Positions 21,957-32,394 of a DNA stretch of 64,000 bases are shown here, in pieces. The stretch's first letter is position 1; every line of letters starts with the position of its first letter. The notes beneath the pieces were generated by a model that searched no databases, was not told the origin of the DNA, and saw only the letters and a list, made by a program, of their open reading frames with translations. Origin of the DNA: Anodontia alba (Eukaryota; Mollusca; Bivalvia; Lucinida; Lucinidae); assembly GCA_964016985.1 (NCBI GenBank), contig OZ024836.1, positions 38,560,803 to 38,624,802 of the forward strand, given 5' to 3'. Both the position numbers and the translations under genes were made by a program.

Positions 21957-22125
21957 CAGGTATTTGACAGTTCAGAGTGAACCCAAACTAACTAGAGTCA
22001 TTGAGATGTCTAATAAATCTTAATACATAGGCCATTATGTGCACGTAATGTCCTGTGTAAAGATTCATTAGACATCTCAATGACTCTAGTTAGTTTGGTT
22101 CACTATGAACTGTCAAATACCTGTG
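21957..22125. mobile_element. Foldback MITE, single copy
   Basis: Long inverted repeat. The left arm GTATTTGACAGTTCAGAGTG through GAGTCATTGAGATGTCTAAT pairs with the right arm ATTAGACATCTCAATGACTC through GAACTGTCAAATACCTG. Arms are about 65 bp with few mismatches around a loop of about 40 bp containing GTGCACGTAATG. No related copy was seen in the window. Target duplication unclear. Confidence 0.65.
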
Positions 22126-23085
22126 ATGGTTACATAAATAATAAATGCCACGGACTTTCGTTCTTAACAGTTATTATTATCCTGTGAGGTTTTTTTTTAA
22201 CAATTCGATTAGAGCAAATCGCTAGATGGGGGAGTTCTGAGCTGAGTCGAAACTAAAATGCTTTCATTTTAATGACCGTATAGACACTTCTCAAACTCTG
22301 TAAGAATATCAATAACTAGAGGCCCTTTGGTCACATGGTCCACCTGAGTAAACGACTGAAGAGACGTATAAAAGCTCAATTCAGCATTTTAAACTTTCAA
22401 CATATACATGGTTAATGACTACTCAACAAACATTTCAAAACCGTTTCTGTCAAAGTACCTGCAATGATTTTCGTTTTGTTTGCATTTTAGTTTTACTGCC
22501 CTTCGACACATTTCAGTTGACCAAACGTTGTTAAATAATATACTAGTGGTCCGTGTCTATCCTGCATAAAGAAAAGATGTGATGTCCTTCTGAAGAAATG
22601 AAACAAATGCCAAATGCTGCTTAAGTGCGTCAAACCTATGAATTCAAGATACGTAATTTAGTTGGCAAATCAATCGTGAACGACGAGGAGTTGCTGAGTC
22701 TGAAACTATATATGTAGATCCATCTGTGGTTGCTGTACATAACGAGAACAGCGATGATATCTGGTCTACCGATACGCTCACACGTGATTTATGTTATGCA
22801 ATGCATGTGCGGAGATATGTCTTGCTTGCGAATACTTGCAATGATTATGCACGTCAATGTCTTCAGTACATTTGAGGAATATGACCTTTTACTGTATATT
22901 CCGGCAATTTGGTACCGGCGAAGGTAGTGAACCCAGCTAAAATGAGTTTTCGCCGTTTACTCAGAGCGAATTTTGTACAAAATAATTAGAACCCGTCTAA
23001 ATGTCTCATCAAAATGACATTTCTTTTTAAGCATTTATCACTTTTTCTGGTTGAGTTTTATCCATTTTCAAATTTTCTGATAAAG
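22126..23085. other. Spacer, possibly part of a clam repeat
   Basis: No gene recognised. GGTCACATGGTCCACCTGAG near 22329 resembles the opening of the array at 50920 (GGACCATGGTGGTC, CTCACCTG). Confidence 0.35.
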
Positions 23086-23440
23086 AAATTTTATGAATTT
23101 TCGTACTTGCGGAAGCAAAATTTCATTTGAAGGTGAAGTGAACTGCTTCTTTAAAAATAAGTATAATTTCATGTTACAATTACAAATCAGACTGTACGCT
23201 TCTGCATGCTTTCAAGTTCTTCCTGATTACACCTTGGGGTCCCAAACCGAACTGTTATACTCCAGGACTGGACGCACTAATCCTTTATAAGCTGCTCCTT
23301 AGTGAATTTTCGTACTTGCGGAAGCATAATTTTGATTTGAAGGCAAAACGAGTCGCGTCTTTAACAGCTTGATGAATTCTCGTTCATGCGAAAGCATACA
23401 TGTAATTTCATTTGTGAGCGAAATCGGTATGAAAACGAAT
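23086..23440. repeat. Three spaced copies of a 60-70 bp unit
   Basis: Units begin near 23089, 23299 and 23370 with TGAATTTTCGTACTTGCGGA (third copy TGAATTCTCGTTCATGCGAA), followed by AGCA, an ATTTCATTTGAAGG-like stretch and CTTTAA. They overlap frames 23093-23290 and 23369-23581, which are not accepted as genes. Confidence 0.55.
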
Positions 23441-24074
23441 GATCTTGTTAATTGTATAGCCGAAAGAGATAATTGGATAATAAGACATTCTATCCTATTC
23501 CATCCCCTAAGAGATGCACGATTACTATGTCAACTGTCAAAGGATTGTCTGGGTAAGGTTCTGTATCATTCTGGTATTTGATATGCGATTAGCATAATTC
23601 TTTCATATACGGCTCGCCAGGGCGATCCGTGCTAACCTTTTGTTTGACAAAGGACAAGGACATCGGCCGTCATTTATAGGGGTCTGTATGGGATTTCTGA
23701 TTAGAGGAAAACTGTCATTTTTATAAAAATAAGAGAAAAAAAATGCCTGACATTTGACTGATTGGAGAACTATAAGGGTTTAAAAATTAAAAACAAGCTA
23801 AAATATTTATGGAAAAGTAAGCAAAGGTAAAGAAATTGTTTGACTAAAAATAAAGCTTTAAAAGAATACAGTTTAAAGAAAAGGACACAAACTTAGAAAG
23901 AGAATAAGCTGATTTTTTTCTGATGAGAGAACTCCATAACCCCACACCTTCCAAGGCCCTCATTTATGCTCTACAAAAAGCATATGCGCATTAAAGATTA
24001 TTATACATTACATGCGTAGGAAAACTTATTATCTAACTGAAGTTAATTTAAAAGTCAAAATGGGCCGCAGACAA
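23441..24074. other. Unannotated spacer
   Basis: AT-rich, nothing recognised. Confidence 0.4.
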
Positions 24075-24190
24075 AAGGGTGTTTATAGTATATGCGGACA
24101 GCGAAGGCCCAGATCAGCCCACGCACCCATGTGGTCTGATTGGTTTTTTTTTTTTTTTTTTTTTTTTTGTTGTTGTTGTTGTTGTCCGCG
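24075..24190 (+). repeat. E1 repeat followed by poly(T) and (GTT)n
   Basis: TATGCGGACAGCGAAGGCCC and GATCAG arm, then a T run of about 24 and five GTT units. The frames over it are low-complexity artefacts. Confidence 0.6.
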
Positions 24191-24960
24191 TACAAAATCA
24201 TCGGTTGTATACTGCATATTATACATGTCCGAAAAGTCAAGGCTTGGTGTTATCCTTAATTCGCAAATGACATTAAAGTGTTTTTTTCTCCCGTTGCGGC
24301 TAAAATATTGGAAAACGAGTCTCTCAATGAAATCCTGAAAACATTCAAAGAAATGTTTTAAACATTTTACTCAACGGTGATGTGTTTAATTAGTAGAACA
24401 GTTCACCTGGTACACTCCAGACCATCGGTTTTGAATCAGATGGAAAAACCTGGTGTTAATAGTACCCTGTATAACAAACAGATCCAACGCATGTCTAGTG
24501 AAGCATATGTAAGTGCACTACAGCGGTATCATTATTGCTGACAATATTGACCAGCCCGTGTGCTAAATTTGAAAAGCTCTACCAGGGTATGAAACGTTAT
24601 TCCCTCGATACATACAGGTCGCGCTACGGGAGAGATATCTTTGATGTTAGGACAGGTAAAGGCCCAGCGCAACCTGCTACACTGTATTGTTTTGTCACAT
24701 GATGTAAAATAGTTTGCAATTTGATGACCAACAGAAAAAAGACTGATCACATTGCAGATGCGCAGGCTGATCTGGAAATTTACTGTTCGCATGTGCTATA
24801 ATTACAATTTTCATTATCTTGTTTGAGAACTAACGATCTTTATCACGAACAAGATCACAGCTCTGCTCAAACAAGTTTCTTTTATAATGATGTATTGACC
24901 CAAAAATATCAAGACGCACGTTTAATCATCCACCATTCAACCAGCAACAGTACATTACTA
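24191..24960. other. Unannotated spacer
   Basis: No gene recognised. A weak E1 remnant is near 24750-24790 (GATGCGCAGGCTGATCTGG). Confidence 0.4.
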
Positions 24961-24963
24961 CTC

Positions 24964-25185
24964 TGTCTTTGTTTGTTTGTTTGTGTTGGGGTTTTACGGC
25001 CCAGTCAACCCAATGGTGTCATGTCGAGCGCGGTCAGTTTACCTAACCACACGTTTACTGGGCAGACTTAGTCCTCTAAACGGTTAACCAGTATTGTGCA
25101 TATTCTTTCGCCAGAAACTGACATCTGCCCTTCTTGAATCAGCGGAAGGGAGAGAATGACCGTATGAAGCCTGTCTCTTCAAGCA
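24964..25185 (-). mobile_element. 5'-truncated SINE
   Basis: Minus-strand SINE body, with a CAAACAAACAAA-type 3' tail (plus-strand TTTGTTTGTTTGTG) and internal CATTGGGTTGACTGGGCCG. It lacks the tRNA head present at 2590-2662 and 32812-32890. It preserves the empty site TCCTCTAAACGGTTAACC where MITEs sit in the two other SINE copies. Confidence 0.65.
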
Positions 25186-25294
25186 TATGATAAATGTGCA
25201 TATTCAAGTTACCTAGTACATTCCGCAGAGTAACAGCAGAGACTTTGATGCCTATTGCTAGCTAAAGACCATCAATTTACTCTTTAAACGGGTA

Positions 25295-25400
25295 GAAAAG
25301 GCCCTGATCAGACTGTGTAAAAGCGCAGACTGATCTGGGGCTTAACCGTACTCATATGCTGGAAGACACATTTTCGCTTTGCGCGGCCAAAATAATTCTG
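25295..25400 (+). repeat. E1 repeat with tail
   Basis: GGCCCTGATCAGACTGTG, complement arm GCGCAGACTGATCTGGGG, then tail GAAGACACATTTTCGCTTTG and GCGCGGCC. Confidence 0.6.
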
Positions 25401-25567
25401 CGCACGTGTTCTTCAAACGGTTATCTCAGAAGTATTGTCGAGGGGAACATCCGTCCCATTTACATATAGTATTTTCTGTAAACATTGGGATATCTAAATA
25501 ATGTTCATGCTTGTCAACTCCACTTTTCCCTGTTGATATATCTAAAAGCTAATGAATGGGTTCCATA

Positions 25568-25632
25568 AAGTGTAGATTCTGATCAGACGCTGCGTTTGCA
25601 GCGTCTGAACTGGGTCTATATTATTTGCTTAG
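25568..25632. repeat. E2 repeat
   Basis: GTGTAGATTCTGATCAGACG and complement GCAGCGTCTGAACTGGGTC. Confidence 0.6.
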
Positions 25633-26284
25633 GCCTGCTTATCCCAGTACTTAGGTTAAATCTGGTAATCTCTGTGTTTTTATTGTTGCTTTTTTCTGTC
25701 ATGCATACTGTTTATGTCCAATAAACACAATAACCGCAATACTGTATAGCATTCTTAATTTCTGTGTCCCTGGGGACAACCTGAGACATTCCTGCGAATA
25801 GCTTTCTATACATTTTGTACTTTTCCTCCATAATAAATAATTTTAGAAGATACACAGTCATTCCAAAATGCGTAGAAATACGTCAACAAGCTCACGAACG
25901 CAGCTTGTGCATCATTGAAACAAACTATTTTGATTGATTGTGAAGTACAAAATAGTGTATACAGAAAATAGTCAAAACTACAATGATAGAAAGTAGCGTG
26001 CTCGATGGCAATCCAGATTGTTTAAAGTAAAATTATAGGTTTGACCACGATGAGTCCGATCATAGTCAGAAATAGTAAGGCGTCCATCTTCTGAAACAAA
26101 CTAAGAAGAGAGTCGTTCTGAATTTAGTCGCAATAAAAGTCGGGTTCCGATAGACTATCCTACATAAGTATTTTCATGTAAACGTTATGTTTGAAATGAA
26201 TTCAGAATGACGGCGATAAAATGTAGGAACTGTTATATGCGTGTAATGACAAGATACCCCTGTCTTTGAAGTTTAGCAGTTAAG
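25633..26284. other. Unannotated spacer
   Basis: No gene or repeat recognised. Confidence 0.4.
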
Positions 26285-26745
26285 CTATAAGTGAAGATAT
26301 CCAGAATATGTCGCAATCACGAAGCAAAGCCTACCCGAGGCACTAAAAGAAGGAGTGATGAGGAACAAATAATGATAAAACAAACATAACATATTAAGCC
26401 ATCAACGTACAATGAAAGAAGGACTGCAACACTGCAACAGAGGTACCACCTTGGAATGGTCAGTAGGAAAACTAGGGGGCGCGGCGGGTGGGAGGGGCTT
26501 AAACCAGTTTAACTCGCGCGAAACCTCACCCTTGATACTGATGCAGTTTTTGTTTATTACAATATATGTTCGGTCCGCATAGGGGTCCTATATTATCTGT
26601 AAAAGACCACAGTGAAACACATATAATCAAAAACACTGTGATTAAAGAAAACATCACAGTGAACACACATATACGGTAATCAAAAACATTGTGATGAAAC
26701 AAAGCAAAAGGCTCAATGGCGACCAGAAGCCAGTTTAGTTATTTA
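26285..26745 (+). repeat. Dispersed repeat N copy with internal duplication
   Basis: CGCAATCACGAAGCAAAGCC, CACCTTGGAATGGTCAGTAG, GGGGCTTAAACCAGTTTAAC and TATATGTTCGGTCCGC in the same order as the 17885 copy. Contains a near-tandem duplication of ACATATAATCAAAAACACTG at about 26610-26700. Confidence 0.5.
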
Positions 26746-27014
26746 CGTCAGTGACTGGACTATATGCCTTTAGCGAAACGAATAAGTTTAGAAATATGTA
26801 TACAACAGGATGTAGCATGAGGGACGTCGCCATCATAAAAATGAAAATTAATCATGTCAAAGGCAAAGTCATCCCACGTCATAAATTTTAATAGAGATTA
26901 TATTGGAAGATGATTCCTCGAACCGCATGGTCCCATCCCTGGGCTCATACAAGCCAATAAATTAACACTAAGCGTCCTCAATCGTATTTGAGTCATCGCA
27001 CGTCAAACCCTAAA
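26746..27014. other. Unannotated spacer
   Basis: Nothing recognised. Confidence 0.4.
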
Positions 27015-27180
27015 ATAAGACTTGTATGTTCAGCGAAGACTCAGATCAGTCTGTGCATCCACGCAGTCTGATTCGAGTAGTCTGATCAGAGTCTTTGCTG
27101 ACCGCATTGGCCTTCTACAGCCTCCGGACTAAAAACCCTTGCCATACTGGGTGGATATAAAGGCTGATCTGAGTCTCTGT
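27015..27180. repeat. E1 palindrome cluster
   Basis: GCGAAGACTCAGATCAGTC with complement CTGATCAGAGTCTTTGCTG, plus a third arm near 27150 (GGCTGATCTGAGTCTCTG). Confidence 0.6.
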
Positions 27181-27317
27181 TGCTTCACACATATTTTATT
27201 TAATTAATAGTACACATAGTGATACACACATAACTATCTCAAATAAAGATGGAATAAGAAAAAAAGAACGAGTGCCTATAGGTTCTTCTCCCAAGAGAGA
27301 AAAACTTTATAATGAGA

Positions 27318-27577
27318 ACCTACAATAAGACATGTATGACCAACAAATACTCATAGAGACAGCGCATGACAAAACCTACAATAAGACCTGTGTGTGTGAC
27401 CAACAAATACTCACAGAGACAGCGCATGACAAAACCTACAATAAGACCTGTGTGACCAACAAATACTCATACAGACAGCGCATAACAAAACCTACAATAA
27501 GACCTGTGTGACCAACAAATACTCATAGAGTCTTTGTTGGTCACACAGGTCTTATTGTAGGTTTTGTTATGCGCTGA
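27318..27577. repeat. Four tandem 56-60 bp units closed by an inverted copy
   Basis: Units start near 27318, 27374, 27434 and 27490 with CCTACAATAAGACCTGTGTG and contain ACCAACAAATACTCATAGAG and ACAGCGCATGACAAAA. The last unit is followed directly by its own reverse complement (TTTGTTGGTCACACAGGTCT to GTTTTGTTATGCGCTG), so the array ends in a hairpin of about 47 bp arms. Confidence 0.85.
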
Positions 27578-27674
27578 CTCATTTTATATCCTTTAGTGTG
27601 ACCCAGCTTGAATGCACAGAGCAAGCTGTTCTTCAACACAAACAAATGAGCCGTAAGTTCAGGAAACGTACTCG

Positions 27675-27890
27675 CAGACATGTGCATCCAGCTAAGATTC
27701 AGATTAGCCTGCAAGTTTGCACAGCCTGATCAGAATATTCACTGGGCGCATTTAAGACAGTCGAAGATGCGTCGTTTCTTCGTGCGGAAAACAAAGACTG
27801 ATCAGACGGCGTAGATGCGTAGGGTGATGTATATCTTTGTTGAGAGCACGTGGCAGAAGATACGGTTTCTCGCGTTGCGGCTCATTTTAA
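27675..27890 (+). repeat. E1 repeats with tail
   Basis: AGATTCAGATTAGCCTGC/GCACAGCCTGATCAGAAT near 27700, then a second unit with TGATCAGACGGCGTAGATGC and tail GAAGATACGGTTTCTCGCG. The frame 27815-28021 starts inside this repeat. Confidence 0.5.
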
Positions 27891-28039
27891 ACGCATGTCA
27901 CGTCGTGTGGATACATGACAGGATTAAAACGAAAATTTTACGTGAAGAAATAACCTTGAAGCTAAATGAATATTTCGACAAAGGGATAGGAACTTTCTTC
28001 GACACGCCTGGGCATCTTTGACAACCTGTTCCACGACAA

Positions 28040-28195
28040 TGTTCATCTAGCGTTAAAAGTTGAAGAAGACGGAGTTGGGTGCTTGTTTTTCTTTGACTTG
28101 TGGCCAGTGTACTGTCCATCTCGGTTCGTTTACTCTTCCTCTTGATATCATGGGTAGGCTATGTTTTGTGACTGAGGCTCATCCTTGACAGTTCT
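28040..28195 (-). repeat. Dispersed repeat N fragment
   Basis: Minus strand reads GATATCAAGAGGAAGAG, like GACACCAAGAGGAAGAAG at 32440. Short, decayed. Confidence 0.4.
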
Positions 28196-28751
28196 TTTTT
28201 TTACTTACTGCTTTGTATTGTTCCTATCTCTGTTCTACAGTATTTAGATATTTGATACTCAGGTGTGTGAGTCAGGCTTACATGGGCTTTTGATTTCTGT
28301 TTTCATTTAGTTTTTGTTGTTGTTTTTTTTTTTCCGCTAGCAGCATACACTGGGTGCGATTTACGTGGTCACTGACTCCAAAATTCAATACTAAAATATC
28401 CCGCTGTATATTATAGGAAAACCGTCATATCCCATTTAATACCAATGAAGAAATCCAGGATGATTTAAGATTTTCTTGGGAAAGACGATGATGTTATCAA
28501 TGCAGAAGATTGACTAAGAGGGGCTTAGTGGATGAAGTTTAACAGTCCTATAATTGTTCGGATAAATAGAATTAAGTCAAACCAATAAGCATAAGATTAC
28601 AAACAAGTGCAATGATCTGGGATGTTTATTTACAGCTCGTGCGTTCTTAATCAAATCTAAGCCAGTACCAGGATCGTAGAAGACAGAGTAGTTATCATTA
28701 AATCGGATCAATAGCACTTAGAGAGGCGAATAAGGTTCAAAATTCAAACTT
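28196..28751. other. Unannotated spacer
   Basis: Poly(T) of 11 at 28325. Nothing else recognised. Confidence 0.4.
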
Positions 28752-28975
28752 TAGCCGGGGCACACTATTTCCTACAAGACTGTAGGAGCGCCCCACGCAG
28801 GCTGAGTCTTCGCTGTCGGCCTGAAGGTGTTTTGGCTCATCGGCTACCCACAGAGTGCCACGCGAAGACTCTGATCAGAATGTGCGGAAGCGCAGGCTGA
28901 TCTGAGTCGTCGCTAGGCGCACATACAATTTTGTAGAAAATTTTGTGCCCCGGCTCAGTGATGTGTTTTATCTGG
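28752..28975. repeat. Family T repeat, copy 2
   Basis: Bounded by GCCGGGGCACACTATTTCC and the inverted AGAAAATTTTGTGCCCCGGC. Inside are two GATCAG/GAGTCTTCGC units and GGCTACCCACAGAGTGCC. The inverted ends suggest a discrete foldback-like unit that embeds E1 palindromes. Confidence 0.6.
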
Positions 28976-29334
28976 TAATATATACTATCTCTGTGTCAAT
29001 TGGTCAGACAACGCAGACATTTAAAAGGACGTTGGCATTCAGCATGTTCATAAGGAACAAACTTCGAAATGAAAACACTGCAAGTTTACAAGACAAACAA
29101 AGGCGAACATGATGCCTTCTCTAGAAGCAGTTGAGCAACTCAGATGAGCAATTATGAATCTTAAGTGATAACAACAACTAAATAGAAATTAAGGTAATGA
29201 TTTAGTTTTAACATGATGAAACTGTGTTAATGTTAATTACTATTATTTTGGGTGCTTGACTGTTGCATTTAAACATTATTAAAGGCTGTTCTACTTTTGA
29301 TGCGCATTAGTGAACAAAGAATGATTAACCTGCT
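28976..29334. other. Unannotated spacer
   Basis: Nothing recognised. Confidence 0.4.
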
Positions 29335-29691
29335 ATAGTTGAACTTCAATGGGTCGAAAATCGTTGGGACCCTGGAAATTTATTCGAGACATGGGTACTT
29401 CGAGCTACTGAGGGACAATCAGGGTGCCAGGTCAGGAGGCAAATAGTGATAATTAAGGGAAATATTTTCAATTCTGTACACAATAATTGTATGTTGAGTG
29501 TACTTATCAGAATCGCCTCGATAAGGCGATTCTAATGAGTACACACAACATACAAATAACATAAGAAAATTTTCCTAAATGTTTGTTTTCTTGAGCTATC
29601 GATAGAATTTCCAAGGGATTCAAAAAAACGAGTTCGAATTAGCCATGGTAAACGAGCCATCGGCGTTCGAGCTATTGAGGTTCGACTGTAC
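29335..29691 (+). mobile_element. Family B MITE, copy 4
   Basis: Opens TAGTTGAACTTCAATGGG and ends GCTATTGAGGTTCGACTGTA. The central palindrome is near perfect (CAGAATCGCCTCGATAAGGC with arms GTACTTATC/GAGTACACACAACATAC). It lies only 62 bp upstream of the second globin-like ATG, so it probably forms part of that gene's upstream or 5' untranslated sequence (inference). Confidence 0.8.
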
Positions 29692-29753
29692 ATTGTTACA
29701 CATTTTAGCACCTTCATAAGATAAGAGTAACACAAGTTGTTTTGTTGTATAAA

Positions 29754-29917
29754 ATGGGAAATTATTGTGTTAAACTTAAAATACAAAGACGGTCAAAGAT
29801 AAAGCAGCAGCAGGATGGGAAGCCAGGTATTACATGTGAACAAATAGCAGTGATAAACAATAACTGGAAAATACTAAAATTGGACATCGCTAATATTGGA
29901 ACTATGACCTTTGTTAG
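29754..29917 (+). CDS. Globin-like gene, first coding exon (downstream copy)
   Basis: Same architecture and same length (164 nt) as 13320-13483. The N-terminus is MGNYCVKLK with Gly2, Cys5 and Lys7 kept. Residues 29-55 read EQIAVINNNWKILKLDIANI then GTMTFV. About 30 of 55 residues match the upstream copy by eye, and about 21 of the last 26. It ends AG/GTGAGT, splitting an Arg codon in phase 2. The middle (residues 8-28) is basic and diverged. A short in-phase exon candidate follows 750 bp downstream (30668). Homology to the globin family rests on the A/B helix pattern and the intron position; the heme pocket is not visible. A TATAAAA sits immediately before the ATG. Confidence 0.72.
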
Positions 29918-29929
29918 GTGAGTTGCAAA

Positions 29930-30250
29930 CAATACGACGCACAGCTTGGGAAAAGCCCTTATGCCAGTGTTGAACAACGAAGACCCAGGCCAGCCTGTGC
30001 ATTCGAGCAGTTATCAGGCCCTGGTATATTTTCTTTTGTTGTGGTTTGTCGATCAAGACTGACAATTACGAACCTAGTCACTTCCAGTGCAAGTTCTTTT
30101 TGTATTTATAGAGAACTGATGAGCACAACGTTTGCTCTGTATGTTTTGACACAGGTCCAGCAGATGATTCTGTAGTTGGGCTTCTGTGGACCTAATCAAA
30201 GTTTGCAGACGTGCATATTGTTCTAGGCCTTCGTTGTCTGCAAAAGGTAT
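29930..30250. repeat. E1 fragments in the putative globin intron
   Basis: GAAGACCCAGGCCAGCCTGTG near 29970 and CTAGGCCTTCGTTGTCTGC near 30222 are E1 arms inserted in the putative intron. Frames 29918-30175 and 30074-30259 are artefacts. Confidence 0.5.
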
Positions 30251-30350
30251 AAAGGACATTTCCCCTTTATAAATGCATCGAACGTTCCATTGTACTTCAC
30301 TATAGTGTAGTTTATAGTCACTGGTCCTTTATGATCATTGAATCTATTGC

Positions 30351-30354
<4 letters not shown>

Positions 30355-30386
<32 letters not shown>

Positions 30387-30500
30387 TAAATTTATATTAG
30401 GGTCACTGATAAAGCCTTATTAGCAAAAAACAAAAAAAAAAAAAAAAAACGAAAAAAAAAAAAAAAAAACAGAAAAAAAAACAACAACAACAAAACTAGC
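30355..30500. repeat. Poly(T) and interrupted poly(A) tracts
   Basis: T run of 31 at 30355-30385, then A runs broken by single C or CG at 30426-30482 and three or four CAA units. Together they can form an imperfect T/A hairpin. Confidence 0.85.
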
Positions 30501-30667
30501 TAGTCTGACCACTCAAGCTGTTTACAATTTTGTGATTGCGTCCTTCGCTCTATAAGGTCTTCCGTTTCAGAATCTATTTACTTTTAGGCTTCTCATGCGA
30601 GTATTAGATTTTTAAAGTTGTAGTATTCTATCTAAGTGAGCTTTGAACACATGCTTTTGCTTTGTAG

Positions 30668-30707
30668 GTTACTTAAACCAGATGTAAATGCCATGTATGA
30701 TAATAAG
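30668..30707 (+). CDS. Candidate globin exon 2, short or truncated
   Basis: Preceded by a pyrimidine-rich acceptor (GCTTTTGCTTTGTAG). The first G completes the split Arg codon from 29917, and the frame then reads LLKPDVNAMYDNK before TGA. The LL-x-PDVNA-(F/Y) pattern is what follows the B12.2 intron in many invertebrate globins, one or two residues shorter here. If the stop is real the product ends near residue 68 and cannot bind heme; alternatively GTGATA at 30706 is a donor. No equivalent exon was found behind the upstream copy. Confidence 0.42.
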
Positions 30708-30784
30708 TGATAGCTAACATTTTATATTATTATTCGGCCGGTCATGTCTGTCTGTGAATTTCTGAGTTTATTGAGTGCTGGCAT

Positions 30785-31050
30785 TCATGATGCCCGTAGA
30801 CGGCTGAAGGATTCACTCTCAATCGGATGAGAGCCGGGCCACAGTATTGCTTACAAGATCGTATGTCCACCAAGCCAAGACTCAGATCAGCCTGTTCAAC
30901 TACACAGTCTGATAAGTCATTGCTTCGCGCTCTATGGGTAGCCATATATCCGAGTTTTTAGACAAACGGCAGAAGATATGCTCAGAATATATAGGTGCGC
31001 AGGCTGATATGAGATTTCGCTAGGCGCACAGATGTTGTGCCCGGCTCAGC
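30785..31050. repeat. Family T repeat, copy 3
   Basis: GAGAGCCGGGCCACAGTATTG start, AAGACTCAGATCAGCCTG, CTATGGGTAGCC and the end TTTCGCTAGGCGCACAGATG/TTGTGCCCGGCTCAG, in the same order as copy 2. Confidence 0.5.
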
Positions 31051-31092
31051 ATATGTGATACGTTAGAGAAACAAAGGATGTAGAAATATTAA

Positions 31093-31575
31093 AGAGGAAC
31101 GCAATATAAGTTGTAAGTATATCTTGGGAGTAAAGTGCTTAACAAGCCATTTATTTGGATGCAAGAATTTTCAAAATCGGCCTAGAAATAAGGAAGTTAT
31201 GGTGGTTTGAACATATTTAAAATGTCTGCCGCCATATTGTAGGCTTTGTGACGTCACACAGCCCAAATTAAATATGCAAAACCAAATTATAAAGGGTTTT
31301 TAGGAATAATTTTGCTACAGACTTTTTATAATATTTTAATTCTAGTGACACGCGATCATTTTACCCAAAATAAACCAGCTTTATGAGAATTAACTTCCTT
31401 TATAAAACCCCATTAAATATTCAAAATGGCGGCACCCATTCCACCAATGTTGAAATGTCCAATTATCTGTAACTTACTTTATTTTACACCGATTTTGATC
31501 AAATTTGTGTCAAAATTCATTGTTTGTAAAGTTGTTTACTTAAAAGCACAATACCTTTTAAGGTTGCGTTCCCCT
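31093..31575. mobile_element. TTAA-flanked MITE (piggyBac-like), family Q
   Basis: Starts AGAGGAACGCAAT and ends, inverted, as ATTGCGTT-like GGTTGCGTTCCCCT. It is flanked on both sides by TTAA (31089-31092 and 31576-31579), the target duplication typical of piggyBac transposons. Both halves also pair imperfectly inside (CAAAATCGGCCTAGAAATAA with the complement of TTTATTTTACACCGATTTTG; TGCCGCCATATTG with AAAATGGCGGCA). 483 bp, no ORF of its own; the 64-codon frame at 31426 is not a gene. Confidence 0.7.
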
Positions 31576-31579
31576 TTAA

Positions 31580-32394
31580 AGAAGACGCATTATTTATGCG
31601 GACGCCTTCACCTGTCCTGAAATTCAGTTACGTGTTTCATAACTCACATTAAAGGCCTCTTTGTTTGGATATGGTGTCGCTTGCGTTTCCTCTGTCAAAT
31701 GCTTAAATTCAACTTTCGGTATGTAAGCTGTATACAAGCGATTTATATTCAATCATTCGTACGTGTTTTACTGTTTCATTTTCATGTTTTTTAACAAGGT
31801 CTAAACATACGTTTTCGTGCTCTAGTAAAAGTGCGTTTCAGTTAGATATTGCACCTTTCTCATGACATGTTTTGGTAATAGCGTTTTAAACTACTGATTA
31901 TACAAGATTATGTAACTCACGCCTCTATATTGCCCTATTATACATAGTGCTATATAAGTTTTATTCATAAAAAGTATTGACAGTACTCATATTTCACAAC
32001 GAATACATATATTGTGAGTAACCACAAGATATACAAGATATATTGTCTTGGAGAGAAGGCAAAAACAAATATTTATGCGGATATCGGTTTATCTTGAACC
32101 TTGAATGCGGTGTTGAGTGTATACATTATTAGGCGATTGTTCGTGATTTTCAAAATTTACATGTGTTTCTTATTTCTATCGGTATCTTATATTTCTCAAG
32201 TCTATTTTTGACGATATAACTAAAGTTCTTCACAGTTTACAGCGATGTTTAAACAGGGGAATGCCATTGATTAGAAGGACAAATTTCACTTAATCGTGTT
32301 AACGTGAAACATTATATTTGCACTGTTAATTACATAATTTGATTTCGTTTATGGCGATCGAAATTCAGAGGTCAGTTTAAAAAGGGTACGAGAA
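31580..32394. other. Unannotated spacer
   Basis: AT-rich, nothing recognised. Confidence 0.4.

Noticed and set aside
27318..27577. CRISPR-like array
   Set aside because: Units are contiguous without unique spacers, and the context is eukaryotic.
31426..31620. ATGGCGG frame of 64 codons
   Set aside because: Starts inside the TTAA-flanked MITE; the ATGGCGGCA belongs to an internal inverted arm.
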